Shown here: positions 16,367-25,353 of the stretch, in pieces
How positions within the stretch are numbered: position 1 is the first letter of the stretch
Layout of the letters: each line of letters starts with the position of its first letter
Origin: PALSA-894 sp034669145
GTDB lineage: Bacteria > Pseudomonadota > Alphaproteobacteria > Rhizobiales > Xanthobacteraceae
Direction of reading: 5' to 3'
Assembly: GCA_034669145.1 (NCBI GenBank)
Contig: JAXDNY010000023.1
Location: 1-63,272, forward strand
DNA length: 63,272 nt
Translations under genes and position numbers: made by a program
Notes under the pieces: generated by a model
Seen by the model: only the letters and a program-made list of their open reading frames with translations
Told to the model about the DNA's origin: nothing
The model's database searches: none

Positions 16367-17587
16367 ATGAACGTGTTTACTCCGGCACTTGTTGGTCTGA
16401 CGCTCATTTCGACGACGACACTTCTTCGCGCCGACGTCATCACCGATTGGAACAAGACCGCAATAGACGTGATGAAAGCGGTCAATGTTGCGGGCAACCC
16501 CTGGACCCGCAGCATGGCGCTGGTGAACGTGTCGATGTCGGACGCGGTCAATTCAGTGCAGAACCGATACACGCGTTACACCACGGAGCTTCCCATCGAT
16601 CCGAATGCCTCCGCGGAGGCCGCGGCGGCAGGGGCCGCCCGCGAGATTCTCATGCGGCAATATCCCGGCCAAAAGGCGAAAATCGAGGAAGCCTTCGCGG
16701 ATTCGATGAAAGACATTCCGGATACTCCCGCCCGGGCCGCTGGCGTTTCGCTGGGCGAGAAGGTTGCGGCTGCCGTTTATGCCGAACGTCAAAGCGACGC
16801 GACGAACATGCCAGACACTTACCGGCCGATCACGACGCCGGGCGTGTGGGTGCCGACCACGCCGCCGCTTTTTCCGCAATACGCGACCGCCAAGCCGTGG
16901 GGCATGGACAGCGCCAGTCAGTTCCGTCCGGGCCCGCCGCCGGCTCTCAATAGCGCGCTCTATGCGCGCGACTACAACGAAACCAAGGACATGGGGGGCG
17001 TGAAGAGCACGAAGCGCACGGATGCGCAATCTGACGCCGTGCGCTTCTGGACCCAGATCAATCTGGGGCCGGCCTGGTTTCAGGCGGCCACGCAGGTTTC
17101 GGACCGGAAAGGATTGTCGGTCGCCGACAAAGCACGCGTGTTCGCATTGATGTCGATGGCGCTCGCCAACTGCTTCATCGTCGATTGGGACGCGAAGTTT
17201 ACTTACAACTTCTGGCGACCGATCACAGCGATCCGCAATGGCGATCAGGACGGGAACGACGCGACCGAGCGCGACATGAGCTGGCAGCCGCTCAACGCCA
17301 CGCCGATGCATCCGGAATATCCTTCGCAGGCCGGCATCAACGCCGGTGCGGCGAGCGGTGTTCTGGAAGCCGTCTTCGGCAAGGGTCCGGAAGGCTTTGT
17401 CGCAACCGACATCGTGGACGCGCGCCTGTCGCGCCAGTTCGCGAGCTTTGCGCAGATGGACCTGGAGCACAAAGAAGTGCGCATCTGGGGCGGCATTCAC
17501 TTCCGCAATTCGCTCGATGTGGGCGACGAGATGGGCAAGAAGATCGCCGCGCATCTTGTCGCGAACTACCTGAAGCCGACCCGGTGA
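16367..17587 (+). CDS. Vanadium-haloperoxidase-like / PAP2-superfamily protein with altered motif
   Basis: 406 aa, with a short signal peptide (to about A22) and hence probably periplasmic. Two of the three active-site motifs of the vanadium haloperoxidase / acid phosphatase superfamily are intact: K277-x6-R284-P285 in KFTYNFWRP, and R372-x5-H378 in RIWGGIHF. The middle motif PSGH reads HPEYPSQAG, so the Gly and the general-acid His are replaced (Q321, A322). Vanadate or phosphate binding through Lys, Arg, Ser and the last His may remain, but haloperoxidase chemistry is doubtful. A good ribosome-binding site (GAGGAGATGG region) precedes the ATG at 16367. It is followed after 4 bases by the CxxCH gene and is divergent from the AraC-TPR gene. 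Confidence 0.85.
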   Translation: MNVFTPALVGLTLISTTTLLRADVITDWNKTAIDVMKAVNVAGNPWTRSMALVNVSMSDAVNSVQNRYTRYTTELPIDPNASAEAAAAGAAREILMRQYPGQKAKIEEAFADSMKDIPDTPARAAGVSLGEKVAAAVYAERQSDATNMPDTYRPITTPGVWVPTTPPLFPQYATAKPWGMDSASQFRPGPPPALNSALYARDYNETKDMGGVKSTKRTDAQSDAVRFWTQINLGPAWFQAATQVSDRKGLSVADKARVFALMSMALANCFIVDWDAKFTYNFWRPITAIRNGDQDGNDATERDMSWQPLNATPMHPEYPSQAGINAGAASGVLEAVFGKGPEGFVATDIVDARLSRQFASFAQMDLEHKEVRIWGGIHFRNSLDVGDEMGKKIAAHLVANYLKPTR

Positions 17588-17591
17588 GGCC

Positions 17592-18620
17592 GTGCGCGGC
17601 GTCATCTCGCGGCTGGGCCTGACCGGCGCAACCGGCCTGCTCGCAACCGCATTGGTTGCGGCAGGCGCTGCCCCGATTGACGACGATTTGCCCGATCTCG
17701 GCGAGCAGATCGAAGCAATGGCGTCGCGCGTCGCTCTCGATCTGCAGGCCGTCTGTCCGCCGGCTTCGCCGTCGGATCAGGCGGCCTTCGATCGCTGCCG
17801 GACAAGCCTGTTCGGCGATTCGGAGCTGAGGCGCAACATGGCGCCGCGGCTCCTCTGGGGTCGTCGCAATCAGGATGCAAGCGCGGCACTCAAGGACACC
17901 AATCTGACCCAGTTTGCACCCGACGTGCTGACCGGCCTCTATTTTTCGCTGTTCATGTACTCAGGCGAGCACAGCATCGAATACGTGGAGCGCGAGCGGC
18001 TGTACCTGATCCGTCTGCGCGCCGCATTCCGCAACCTGCTGCCGCCGGGACAATTCCCCTATCCGTTCTGGCACGAGGAAGCGAAATGGGGTGTCTACCA
18101 GACGGCAAACTCCGTGCTGCTCTGGGTCGATCCAAAGACCGCCAGGATCGTGATCGGACAATTCACCGAGCGCGGCAACTGGGCGCCCTTGGTCGTAACT
18201 CAGCACATCAAGCCAAAGTTCGATGGCAGCTGGATGTGGATGGACCGCGAAGGGCGTATCCAGCCGCGTGTGACGCTGTTCGATGGTCTGTTCCATCCGG
18301 ACAATCCATACTTGTCGAAGCTTGATTTCATCTATCGAACAATGGCGCTGCGCATGCGCGACGCGCAGTGCGACAACTGCCATGTGCCTAACAACCCGAT
18401 GCCGATGCGGCGGCTGGTTCTGCTGCACACGCCGGCGCATGCGGCCGGTGAGATCGCGCGGCTGATGAAGGCGGTGCGTGAGGACCGCATGCCGCTCGAC
18501 GACGCCGGCATCGAGCAGCCACTTGAGCCGGGACTCAAGCGCGCCCTTCTTGAGAGCGGCGGGGCCTTCGAAGAGCTCTTACAGGCAGCGAAACAATGGG
18601 AGACCGCACGGCGCAATTAG
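17592..18620 (+). CDS. Periplasmic protein with a single CxxCH motif, function unknown
   Basis: 342 aa from a GTG start 4 bases after the stop of the haloperoxidase-like gene, so the two are one operon. The first 27 residues look like a signal peptide (LLATALVAAGAA). A single haem-c-type motif, CDNCH, lies at 260-264, followed by VPNNPMPMRRLVLLHTPAHA, a pattern I associate with large periplasmic proteins carrying one CxxCH. Two more Cys (C55, C69) may form a disulphide. The stretch from 110 to 250 is rich in aromatic residues (FPYPFWHEEAKWGVYQ; WMWMDREG). It could be a monohaem protein or use the Cys pair for redox or metal binding. Not recognised by name. Confidence 0.8.
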   Translation: MRGVISRLGLTGATGLLATALVAAGAAPIDDDLPDLGEQIEAMASRVALDLQAVCPPASPSDQAAFDRCRTSLFGDSELRRNMAPRLLWGRRNQDASAALKDTNLTQFAPDVLTGLYFSLFMYSGEHSIEYVERERLYLIRLRAAFRNLLPPGQFPYPFWHEEAKWGVYQTANSVLLWVDPKTARIVIGQFTERGNWAPLVVTQHIKPKFDGSWMWMDREGRIQPRVTLFDGLFHPDNPYLSKLDFIYRTMALRMRDAQCDNCHVPNNPMPMRRLVLLHTPAHAAGEIARLMKAVREDRMPLDDAGIEQPLEPGLKRALLESGGAFEELLQAAKQWETARRN

Positions 18621-18839
18621 GCGGGTCGCAAACCGACCTTCGGTCGGAGAAGTCGGCCCATGATCTTTGCCGACATTTGAGACCGAGGCCAAAACCAGAT
18701 CCTTGCGCCGCATCTTGTGGCAACCCCTGCTTGCTCGGCATGAATGTCAGCTTGTGGGCCCCATAGCGGACATGCCGACAGAGCGCACGAATGTCCTCTG
18801 TTGGGGGAAGAGCGGACGCCTTGTTTATCAGCACATGCC
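18621..18839. other. Intergenic stretch, no gene seen
   Basis: 219 bases between the CxxCH gene and the small membrane-protein gene on the other strand. It contains AATGTCAGCTTGTGGG and a TAGCGGACATGCCGACA segment that resemble decayed dispersed repeats. No credible coding sequence or terminator is visible. Confidence 0.4.
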
Positions 18840-19025
18840 CTAGCCGCGGGTGCTATCCGCACGCGCAGCCAGGAACCAGCAAACGGCGGTCGCTACCAGC
18901 AGTGCCAGTCCGATCCACATCAGCGGCCCGAAACTCATGCCGCCGCGGTACAGCGCGGCGAACAATGCCACGAGACCGCAGCCGAACAGCAGCGCCGCAA
19001 GGCCGGTCAAGGTAGACGACTTCAT
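18840..19025 (-). CDS. Small two-helix membrane protein, function unknown
   Basis: 61 aa from the ATG at 19025 (MKSSTLTGLAALL). Two hydrophobic stretches cover about residues 5-25 and 33-53, joined by YRGGMSFGP, and the C-terminus is basic (ARADSTRG). I do not recognise it. The frame is open upstream through the hppA region, but that part is a shadow. It lies downstream of hppA on the same strand, beyond a terminator, so it probably has its own promoter. Confidence 0.6.
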   Translation of the reverse strand: MKSSTLTGLAALLFGCGLVALFAALYRGGMSFGPLMWIGLALLVATAVCWFLAARADSTRG

Positions 19026-19078
19026 GCGGCGCGCTCCTGATTCTTGTCGTCGCATCATCCTTGAAGGGTCGCCCAACG

Positions 19079-19106
19079 AAAAGCCCCGCGGCCTGAACCG
19101 CGGAGC
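19079..19106 (-). terminator. Rho-independent terminator of hppA
   Basis: Read on the minus strand, the arms GCTCCGCGG and CCGCGGGGC form a stem with a six-base loop (TTCAGG region) followed by TTTT. It begins 27 bases after the hppA stop. The T-run is short, but the stem is strong and the position fits. Confidence 0.7.
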
Positions 19107-19132
19107 TTCGTTGTTTCGAGAGTTAACGGTGC

Positions 19133-21265
19133 TCAGTGCGCCAAAATCGCCAGCAGCAGCAGCGCCACGATGTTGGTGATCTTGATCGCCGGGTTCACGG
19201 CGGGGCCCGCCGTGTCCTTGTAGGGATCGCCGACGGTGTCGCCGGTCACCGAGGCCTTGTGGGCCTCCGAGCCCTTGAGGTGCTTCACGCCGTCCTTGTC
19301 GGTGAAGCCGTCCTCGAACGACTTCTTGGCGTTGTCCCACGCGCCGCCACCCGAGGTCATCGAGATCGCGACGAACAGGCCGTTGACGATCACGCCGAGC
19401 AGCGAAGCGCCGAGCGCCGCGAAGGCATTGGCCTTCGAGCCGGAGATCCACAGCACGCCGAAGTAAACGACGATCGGCGCCAGCACCGGCAGCAGCGACG
19501 GGATGATCATTTCCTTGATCGCCGCCTTGGTGAGCAGGTCGACCGCACGCGCATAGTCAGGGCGCGCGGTGCCGGCCATGATGCCCGGGTTCTCGCGGAA
19601 CTGGCGGCGCACCTCTTCCACCACCGAGCCGGCCGCCCGGCCGACCGCCGTCATCGCGATGCCGCCGAACAAATACGGGATCAGGCCGCCGAAGATGAGG
19701 CCCGCAACCACGTAGGGATTCGAGAGATCGAACGACACGGTGCCGACATCCTTGAAGTAGGGCGCGCCCGACTTGATGAAGGCGTTGATGTCGTTGGTGT
19801 AGGCGGCGAACAGCACCAGCGCGCCGAGGCCCGCCGAGCCGATCGCATAGCCTTTCGTCACCGCCTTGGTGGTATTGCCGACCGCATCGAGCGCGTCGGT
19901 GTTGTGGCGGACTTCCTTCGGCAGGCCGGACATCTCGGCGATGCCGCCGGCATTGTCGGTGACCGGGCCGAAGGCGTCGAGCGCGACGATCATGCCGGCG
20001 ATGCCGAGCATCGTGGTGACCGCAATCGCCGTCCCGAACAGGCCGGCGAGCTGATACGTGACGATGATGCCCGCCACGATCACGATCGCGGGCATCGCGG
20101 TCGACTCGAGCGACACCGCGAGGCCCTGGATCACATTGGTGCCGTGACCGGTCACGGACGCCTGCGCGATCGACACCACCGGGCGCTTGCCGGTGCCGGT
20201 GTAGTACTCGGTGATCCACACGATCAGGCCCGTGATGACGAGGCCGAGCACGCCGCAGATGAACAGGTTCTTGCCGGTGATCGCGACGCCGTTGGCGGTG
20301 CCGATCTGCCCCCAGCCGACGAGATAGTGGGTCGCAATCGCCAGACCGCCGATCGACAGCACACCGCCGACGATCAGGCCCTTGTAGAGCGCGCCCATGA
20401 TCGAGCCGTTGGCGCCGAGCTTGACGAAGAAGGTGCCGACGATCGAGGTGACGATGCAGGCGCCGCAGATGCCGAGCGGATAGAGCATCGCGGAGGCAAG
20501 CACCGGTTGGCCGACGAAGAAGATCGCCGCCAGCACCATGGTGGCGACGACCGTCACCGCATAGGTCTCGAACAGGTCGGCCGCCATGCCGGCGCAGTCG
20601 CCGACGTTGTCGCCGACGTTATCCGCGATGGTCGCGGGATTGCGCGGGTCGTCCTCCGGGATACCGGCTTCGACTTTGCCCACCAGATCGGCGCCGACGT
20701 CGGCGCCCTTGGTGAAGATGCCGCCGCCGAGACGGGCGAAGATCGAGATCAGCGAGGCGCCGAACGACAGCGCGACCAGCGCGTCGATCACGGTGCGGCT
20801 TTCCGGCGCGAGCTTCAGCGGACCGGTGAGCAGCGCGTAGTAGATCGCGACGCCGAGCAGCGCGAGGCCCGCAACCAGCATGCCGGTGACGGCACCCGCC
20901 TTGAACGAGATGTCGAGGCCCGCGCTCAGCGACTTGGTGGCGGCCTGCGCGGTGCGCACGTTCGCGCGCACCGAGACGTTCATGCCGATGAAGCCCGCGA
21001 CGCCCGACAGCACCGCGCCGATCAGGAAGCCGATGGCGACAAGGCTGCCGAGCAGGATCCAGATCCCGACGAACACCACCGCGCCGACGATCGCGATCGT
21101 CATGTACTGGCGCTTGAGATAGGCCTGCGCGCCCTCCGCGATCGCGGCCGCGATTTCCTGCATCCGCGCCGTGCCCGCGTCCGCCGACATCACGGACTGG
21201 ATCGCCCAAATCCCATAAACGATCGACAGTAAGCCACACCCGATGATGGCCCAGAGAGCGGTCAT
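19133..21265 (-). CDS. hppA: Membrane-bound proton-translocating pyrophosphatase, K+-independent type
   Basis: 710 aa integral membrane pump that couples PPi hydrolysis to H+ export. The start is the ATG at 21265 (MTALWAIIGCGLL), giving the expected first membrane helix; upstream codons are a shadow. Key segments: IPEDDPRNPATIADNVGDNVGDCAGM around 202-228 (the PPi/Mg site) and the diagnostic GNTTKAVTKG at 463-472. Lys at the NTTK position marks the K+-independent class. Around 16 helices are expected. It is a single-gene unit ending at a terminator; MFS and thiL lie upstream on the same strand. The position between thiL-MFS and bamE is conserved in Bradyrhizobium relatives. Confidence 0.97.
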   Translation of the reverse strand: MTALWAIIGCGLLSIVYGIWAIQSVMSADAGTARMQEIAAAIAEGAQAYLKRQYMTIAIVGAVVFVGIWILLGSLVAIGFLIGAVLSGVAGFIGMNVSVRANVRTAQAATKSLSAGLDISFKAGAVTGMLVAGLALLGVAIYYALLTGPLKLAPESRTVIDALVALSFGASLISIFARLGGGIFTKGADVGADLVGKVEAGIPEDDPRNPATIADNVGDNVGDCAGMAADLFETYAVTVVATMVLAAIFFVGQPVLASAMLYPLGICGACIVTSIVGTFFVKLGANGSIMGALYKGLIVGGVLSIGGLAIATHYLVGWGQIGTANGVAITGKNLFICGVLGLVITGLIVWITEYYTGTGKRPVVSIAQASVTGHGTNVIQGLAVSLESTAMPAIVIVAGIIVTYQLAGLFGTAIAVTTMLGIAGMIVALDAFGPVTDNAGGIAEMSGLPKEVRHNTDALDAVGNTTKAVTKGYAIGSAGLGALVLFAAYTNDINAFIKSGAPYFKDVGTVSFDLSNPYVVAGLIFGGLIPYLFGGIAMTAVGRAAGSVVEEVRRQFRENPGIMAGTARPDYARAVDLLTKAAIKEMIIPSLLPVLAPIVVYFGVLWISGSKANAFAALGASLLGVIVNGLFVAISMTSGGGAWDNAKKSFEDGFTDKDGVKHLKGSEAHKASVTGDTVGDPYKDTAGPAVNPAIKITNIVALLLLAILAH

Positions 21266-21452
21266 GAACAGTCCTCGTTTTGCTGGAAACCCGCGACGGC
21301 CCCCTCGCCGATGCGGGCGCGCCGCAACAGGGGCGACTCGATGCCCCGGCCCGGCGGAAAGTGGCGCGGATATAGCCAAAAACGGGCGGCTCATGCAACG
21401 CCGCAAATACCGCGATAGTTCAGACCTTTGGCCCGGCCGGACGAAAGCCCGA

Positions 21453-22676
21453 TCAGGCCGTCCGGGTATCTCCCCGCACGGTCAGCCAGAACAGCAGCGC
21501 ACCCGCAACCGCCACGACCGGGAACATCACAACGTTGACGAGATACCAGCCGAAATGCGCCAGCATCGAGCCGGAAACGAACGATCCGATCGCCATGCTG
21601 CCGAAAATCAGGAAATCGTTGAACGCCTGCACCTTGTTGCGTTCCTCCGGCCGGTGACAGTCGCACACCATCGTGGTCGCGCCGACGAAGGCGAAATTCC
21701 ACCCGACGCCGAGCAGGATGAGCGCGGTCCAGAAGTGCGCGACCGTGATACCCGAGAGCCCAACGACAGCCGACAGTCCAAGGATACCGAGTCCCACGGC
21801 CGTCACCGGCACGACCCCGAAGCGCAGGATCAGCGAGCCGGTGAAGAAGCTTGGGCCATACATCGCCAGCACGTGCCACTGGATGCCGAGCGACGCATCG
21901 GTGACCGAATGGCCGCAGTCGAACATGGCGAGCGGCGCCGACGTCATCATCAGGTTCATCAGCGCGTAGCTGGCGACGCCGCATACCACGGCGACGATGA
22001 ACTTGCGCTGACGCGCGATCTCGGCGATCGGGCGGCCCGCCTTCTTGCTCGTTTCGTGAACCAGGCCGGGCGCGCGGAAGAACGCCAGAATGACCATGCC
22101 GGCCAGCAGCGCAAACACGGCCTGCCCGATATAGCTCCAGGCAAACAGATGCGGCGGCATCAGGTCCTTGGTGAAGATGACGAGCTGCGGCCCGAGGATC
22201 GCGGCGAACAGCCCGCCCGCCATCACGTACGACACCGCCTTCGGCTTGAACTCCGCGCTCGCCGTATCGGCGGCGCCGAAGCGGTAGGACATGTGCGAGG
22301 CCGCGTAGAGCCCGCCGAAAAAGGTGGCGACGAGGTAGAGCCAGAAACTCGCCTGCAGGATCGCCGCATACCCGATCAGCCCGGCCATCGTGCCGCACAC
22401 CGAGCCGCTGACGTAGGCCGTGCGCCGGCCGTAGCGCTTGGCGAGAAATCCGAGCGGCAAGGTGCCGGCCCAGATGCCGCAGACCATCACGCTGATCGGC
22501 AAGGTGGCGAGGCTTTTGTCGGGGGCGAGCATCGAGCCGAGAATGCTGCCCGTCGCCACGATCACCGTGTTGTTGGCGCCCGCGAGCGCTTGGCCGGCCG
22601 CCAGCACCAGCGCGTTGCGCTTGGCGAGGCGGTCGCCCGCCAGGGCATCGAACGGCGATTCGGCGATGGCCGACAT
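21453..22676 (-). CDS. Major facilitator superfamily transporter
   Basis: 407 aa, about twelve membrane helices. The start is the ATG at 22676, with GGGAG eight bases before it; a TTG one codon earlier is weaker. The helix 2-3 loop motif of MFS reads GFLAKRYGRRTAYV near residue 75. After helix 6 the loop (PGLVHETSKKAGRPIAEIARQRK) is typical. It is co-directional with thiL upstream (98 bases) and hppA downstream; the thiL-MFS neighbourhood recurs in related genomes. The substrate cannot be inferred. Confidence 0.92.
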   Translation of the reverse strand: MSAIAESPFDALAGDRLAKRNALVLAAGQALAGANNTVIVATGSILGSMLAPDKSLATLPISVMVCGIWAGTLPLGFLAKRYGRRTAYVSGSVCGTMAGLIGYAAILQASFWLYLVATFFGGLYAASHMSYRFGAADTASAEFKPKAVSYVMAGGLFAAILGPQLVIFTKDLMPPHLFAWSYIGQAVFALLAGMVILAFFRAPGLVHETSKKAGRPIAEIARQRKFIVAVVCGVASYALMNLMMTSAPLAMFDCGHSVTDASLGIQWHVLAMYGPSFFTGSLILRFGVVPVTAVGLGILGLSAVVGLSGITVAHFWTALILLGVGWNFAFVGATTMVCDCHRPEERNKVQAFNDFLIFGSMAIGSFVSGSMLAHFGWYLVNVVMFPVVAVAGALLFWLTVRGDTRTA

Positions 22677-22773
22677 CAAATCTTCTCCCGGCGGGGATTT
22701 CCGTAGAACAGGGGCGCCCTTCTAGCCTGCCGGGGAGGACGACGCTACTGCGCGGCGCGCGGGGCAGAAATGC

Positions 22774-23751
22774 TCAGAAATGGCTGAAGCCGGGCCGGAT
22801 GAAGGGCAAAGCCTTGCCCTCCGGGTTGAGAAAACGCGGCGCTCCCTCCCCGGCAACGATCCGGCCGATGTCTGCGACTGGGACGCCCGCCCGGGCAGCA
22901 TCGGCCGCGAAGGCTGCGATATGCTCCGGCGCGACCGCACAAAGGATTTCGTAGTCCTCACCCCCGGTCAGGATCGGCTCGATCAGGTTGCAATCGCTCG
23001 CGAGCGCTTGTTCGGCGGCAGCCGAGCGCGGCACGCGCGCGACCTCGATATCCGCCGACACGTTCGAGGCGCCGCACAGCTTGGCGAGATCGCCCGCAAG
23101 GCCATCAGACACATCCATCGCGGCAGACGCGTGCGCACGCACTGTCTCGGCCAGCGCCGTGCGCGGCTGCGGCACGCGATAGCGCGAGACGAGATGACCG
23201 CTTGTATCGTCGAGCTCGCCCTTGCGCACCAGCAAGCCCAGCGCCGCATCCCCGATGGTGCCGCTGACGAACACGTGGTCGCCCGCGCGCGCACCGCTCC
23301 GTTTCACCATCGTGCCGGTCGGCAGCGAGCCGAACGCCGCAATCGAAATGCTGATCGGACCCGGGGTTGAGTCGGTGTCGCCGCCGAGCAGCGGGCACTT
23401 GTAGGTGTCGGCATCTTCGCCAAGCCCGCGCGTGAACGCAGCGAGCCAGTCCTCAGAGAAGTCTTTCGGCAGCGCGATCGACAGCAGGAAGCCTAGCGGC
23501 ACGGCCCCCTTCGCGGCGAGATCGGAGAGGTTGACGCGCAGCGCCTTGCGCGCGACGCCATCGGCCGGATCGTCGGCAAAGAAATGCACGCCCGCGATCA
23601 GCCCGTCGGTCTTGAGCACGAGATCGTGGCCCGGCGGGGGCGTGATCGCGGCCGCGTCGTCGTTGAAGCCGAACGCGCCGGGGTGTTTGGCGAGCGGCTT
23701 GAAATAGCGCGCGATCAGCCGGTCCTCTGCCGATCCGGGCGCGTCGCCCAC
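22774..23751 (-). CDS. thiL: Thiamine-monophosphate kinase
   Basis: 325 aa from a GTG start at 23751 (VGDAPGSAEDRLIARYF). ThiL phosphorylates thiamine monophosphate to the active diphosphate in the cytoplasm. Visible family features are GFNDDAAAI near 31-39 (metal and ATP site), KTDGLIAGVHFFADDP near 53, LSDLAAKGAVPLGFLLSIALP near 80, and DVSDGLAGDLAKL near 215. The frame continues upstream inside nusB, but the GTG only 4 bases after the nusB stop gives the normal length. It ends the rib-nusB-thiL transcript. Confidence 0.95.
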   Translation of the reverse strand: MGDAPGSAEDRLIARYFKPLAKHPGAFGFNDDAAAITPPPGHDLVLKTDGLIAGVHFFADDPADGVARKALRVNLSDLAAKGAVPLGFLLSIALPKDFSEDWLAAFTRGLGEDADTYKCPLLGGDTDSTPGPISISIAAFGSLPTGTMVKRSGARAGDHVFVSGTIGDAALGLLVRKGELDDTSGHLVSRYRVPQPRTALAETVRAHASAAMDVSDGLAGDLAKLCGASNVSADIEVARVPRSAAAEQALASDCNLIEPILTGGEDYEILCAVAPEHIAAFAADAARAGVPVADIGRIVAGEGAPRFLNPEGKALPFIRPGFSHF

Positions 23752-23755
23752 GACA

Positions 23756-24247
23756 CTACCCCGCGGCCCGGTCGAACTCGCCGGCGCGTAGCTGCCGCGC
23801 AAGCTGGTCGAGCACCGCATTGACCATGCCGGTTTCGTCCTTGTCGAGGAAGGCGTGCGCCACGTCGACGTATTCGGCGACGACGACACGCGCCGGCACA
23901 TCCGAGCGCGACGACAACTCGAACGCGCCCGCGCGCAACACCGCGCGCAGCAGCGCCTCGACGCGCTTGAGCGGCCAACCGCCAGTGAGCGCCTTGTCGA
24001 TCACCGGATCGAGCGTTCGCTGGTCGTCGAGCACGCCGCGCACCACGCTGCGGAAGAACGCGGCTTCGGCGGGAAGGTATTGCGAGCCCTCCACCTCCCG
24101 CCCGATCCAGTGGCTCTCGAACTCTGCGAGGATGTCGTTGAGCGGCGTGGCGGCGATATCCATCTGGTAAAGCGCCTGCACGGCGGCGAGCCGCGCCGCG
24201 CCCCGCCGGTTCGCCTTGCGGTCTTCGCGCGGCGAAGGCGCTTTCAT
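23756..24247 (-). CDS. nusB: Transcription antitermination factor NusB
   Basis: 163 aa. NusB binds boxA RNA with NusE (S10) to prevent termination in rRNA operons. The all-helical family pattern is seen: RRGAARLAAVQALYQMDI near 15, then ALLRAVLRAGAFELSSRSDVPARVVVAEYVDVAHAF (read in parts) near 100-135, and FVNAVLDQLAR-like MVNAVLDQLARQLR near the end. The start overlaps the ribH stop as ATGA. The ribH-nusB-thiL order is the common one in proteobacteria. Confidence 0.96.
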   Translation of the reverse strand: MKAPSPREDRKANRRGAARLAAVQALYQMDIAATPLNDILAEFESHWIGREVEGSQYLPAEAAFFRSVVRGVLDDQRTLDPVIDKALTGGWPLKRVEALLRAVLRAGAFELSSRSDVPARVVVAEYVDVAHAFLDKDETGMVNAVLDQLARQLRAGEFDRAAG

Positions 24248-24747
24248 CGCCGGCCTCGCGCTTGCCGGACAAGCTTGCGCTTGAGCCGCGCCAGCGCGAG
24301 CGCGGCACGCGCCGCGCTGCCGCCTTTATCCTCGCCGGTGAGACGCGCGCGCGCGCGGGCCTGCGCATCGGTGTCGACGGTAAGGATGCCGTTACCCATC
24401 GGCATGTCGCGCGCGATCGAGATGTCCATGATGGCGCGCGCGGACTCGCCGGCCACGATGTCGTAGTGGCTGGTCTCGCCGCGGATCACGCAGCCGAGCG
24501 CGACCACGCCCTCATAGGGCTCGTCGCGCGCTTCCGCGCCGTGCATCGCGATCATGATCGCGGTGGGAATTTCGAGTGCGCCCGGCACCGTGACGAGATC
24601 GAACACGGCGCCCGCGTCCTTGAGCACGCGCTTTGCGCCGCGCAAGAGCATGTCGGCGATGTCGTCGTAATAGCGCGCCTCGACCACGAGGATGCGCGCG
24701 CCCTTGACGCCGGTCTCCTTTGCGATTTGCCTGCGAGGGCGTGCCAT
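24244..24747 (-). CDS. ribH: 6,7-dimethyl-8-ribityllumazine synthase
   Basis: 167 aa. RibH condenses the ribityl-amino-uracil with dihydroxybutanone phosphate in riboflavin synthesis. Family hallmarks: ARILVVEARYYDDIADMLL at the start, VTVPGALEIPTAI near 52, and ALGCVIRGETSHYDIV near 85 with the catalytic His. The C-terminus is longer and more basic than usual (LARLKRKLVRQARGRR). The ATG at 24747 abuts the ribE stop, and its own stop overlaps nusB. Confidence 0.97.
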   Translation of the reverse strand: MARPRRQIAKETGVKGARILVVEARYYDDIADMLLRGAKRVLKDAGAVFDLVTVPGALEIPTAIMIAMHGAEARDEPYEGVVALGCVIRGETSHYDIVAGESARAIMDISIARDMPMGNGILTVDTDAQARARARLTGEDKGGSAARAALALARLKRKLVRQARGRR

Positions 24748-25353
24748 CTAGCGAGCCTCCATCAGGCGCGCTGCGTAGCGCGCCATGACATCGACTTCAA
24801 GGTTGATGCTGTCAGCCTGTTTCAGCGCCCCGAGTGTCGTCACGGCAAGCGTGTGCGGGATGATCAGCACCGAAAACGTGTCGTCGTTAACCTCGTTCAC
24901 CGTCAGCGAGACGCCGTCGAGCGCGACAGAGCCTTTCTGGGCAATGAAGCGCGCAATCGGCTTGCGCACGCGCAGCGTCAGCTTTGCCATGTCGGTCAGG
25001 TCCTCGCGCGCGATCAGTTCGGCAAGGCCGTCCACGTGGCCGCTGACCAGATGACCGCCAAGCTCGTCGCCCATTTTCAGCGAGCGTTCGAGGTTGACGC
25101 GCGTACCTTTTTTCCAGAGGCCGACCGTGGTGAGGCGCAACGTCTCGGCCGCGGCATCGACCGAGAACGTGCCGCGCCCGCTGCTGGTGCCGGTCGCGAC
25201 GGCGGTCATACAGACGCCGCCGCAGCAGATCGACGCGCCGATGGCGATTGTGGCCGGATCGAAGATGCACGCGATGGTCAGTTGGCGCAGGCCCTCGCCG
25301 CGCTCCTCGACGCTGAGCACTTCGCCAACATCGGTGACTAGTCCAGTGAACAT
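24748..25353 (-). CDS. ribE: Riboflavin synthase alpha subunit
   Basis: 201 aa. It dismutates two lumazine molecules to riboflavin. The two lumazine-binding repeats are clear: MFTGLVTDVGEV at the start, GASICCGGVCMTAVA near 45, and in the second repeat LGGHLVSGHVDG near 100 and KGSVALDGVSLTVNEV near 135. The ATG at 25353 directly abuts the ribD stop, so the rib genes form one transcript. Confidence 0.97.
   Translation of the reverse strand: MFTGLVTDVGEVLSVEERGEGLRQLTIACIFDPATIAIGASICCGGVCMTAVATGTSSGRGTFSVDAAAETLRLTTVGLWKKGTRVNLERSLKMGDELGGHLVSGHVDGLAELIAREDLTDMAKLTLRVRKPIARFIAQKGSVALDGVSLTVNEVNDDTFSVLIIPHTLAVTTLGALKQADSINLEVDVMARYAARLMEAR

Noticed and set aside
19136..21232. 698-codon plus-strand frame opposite hppA
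   Set aside because: Antisense shadow; Arg/Asp/His-rich product with no fold pattern.
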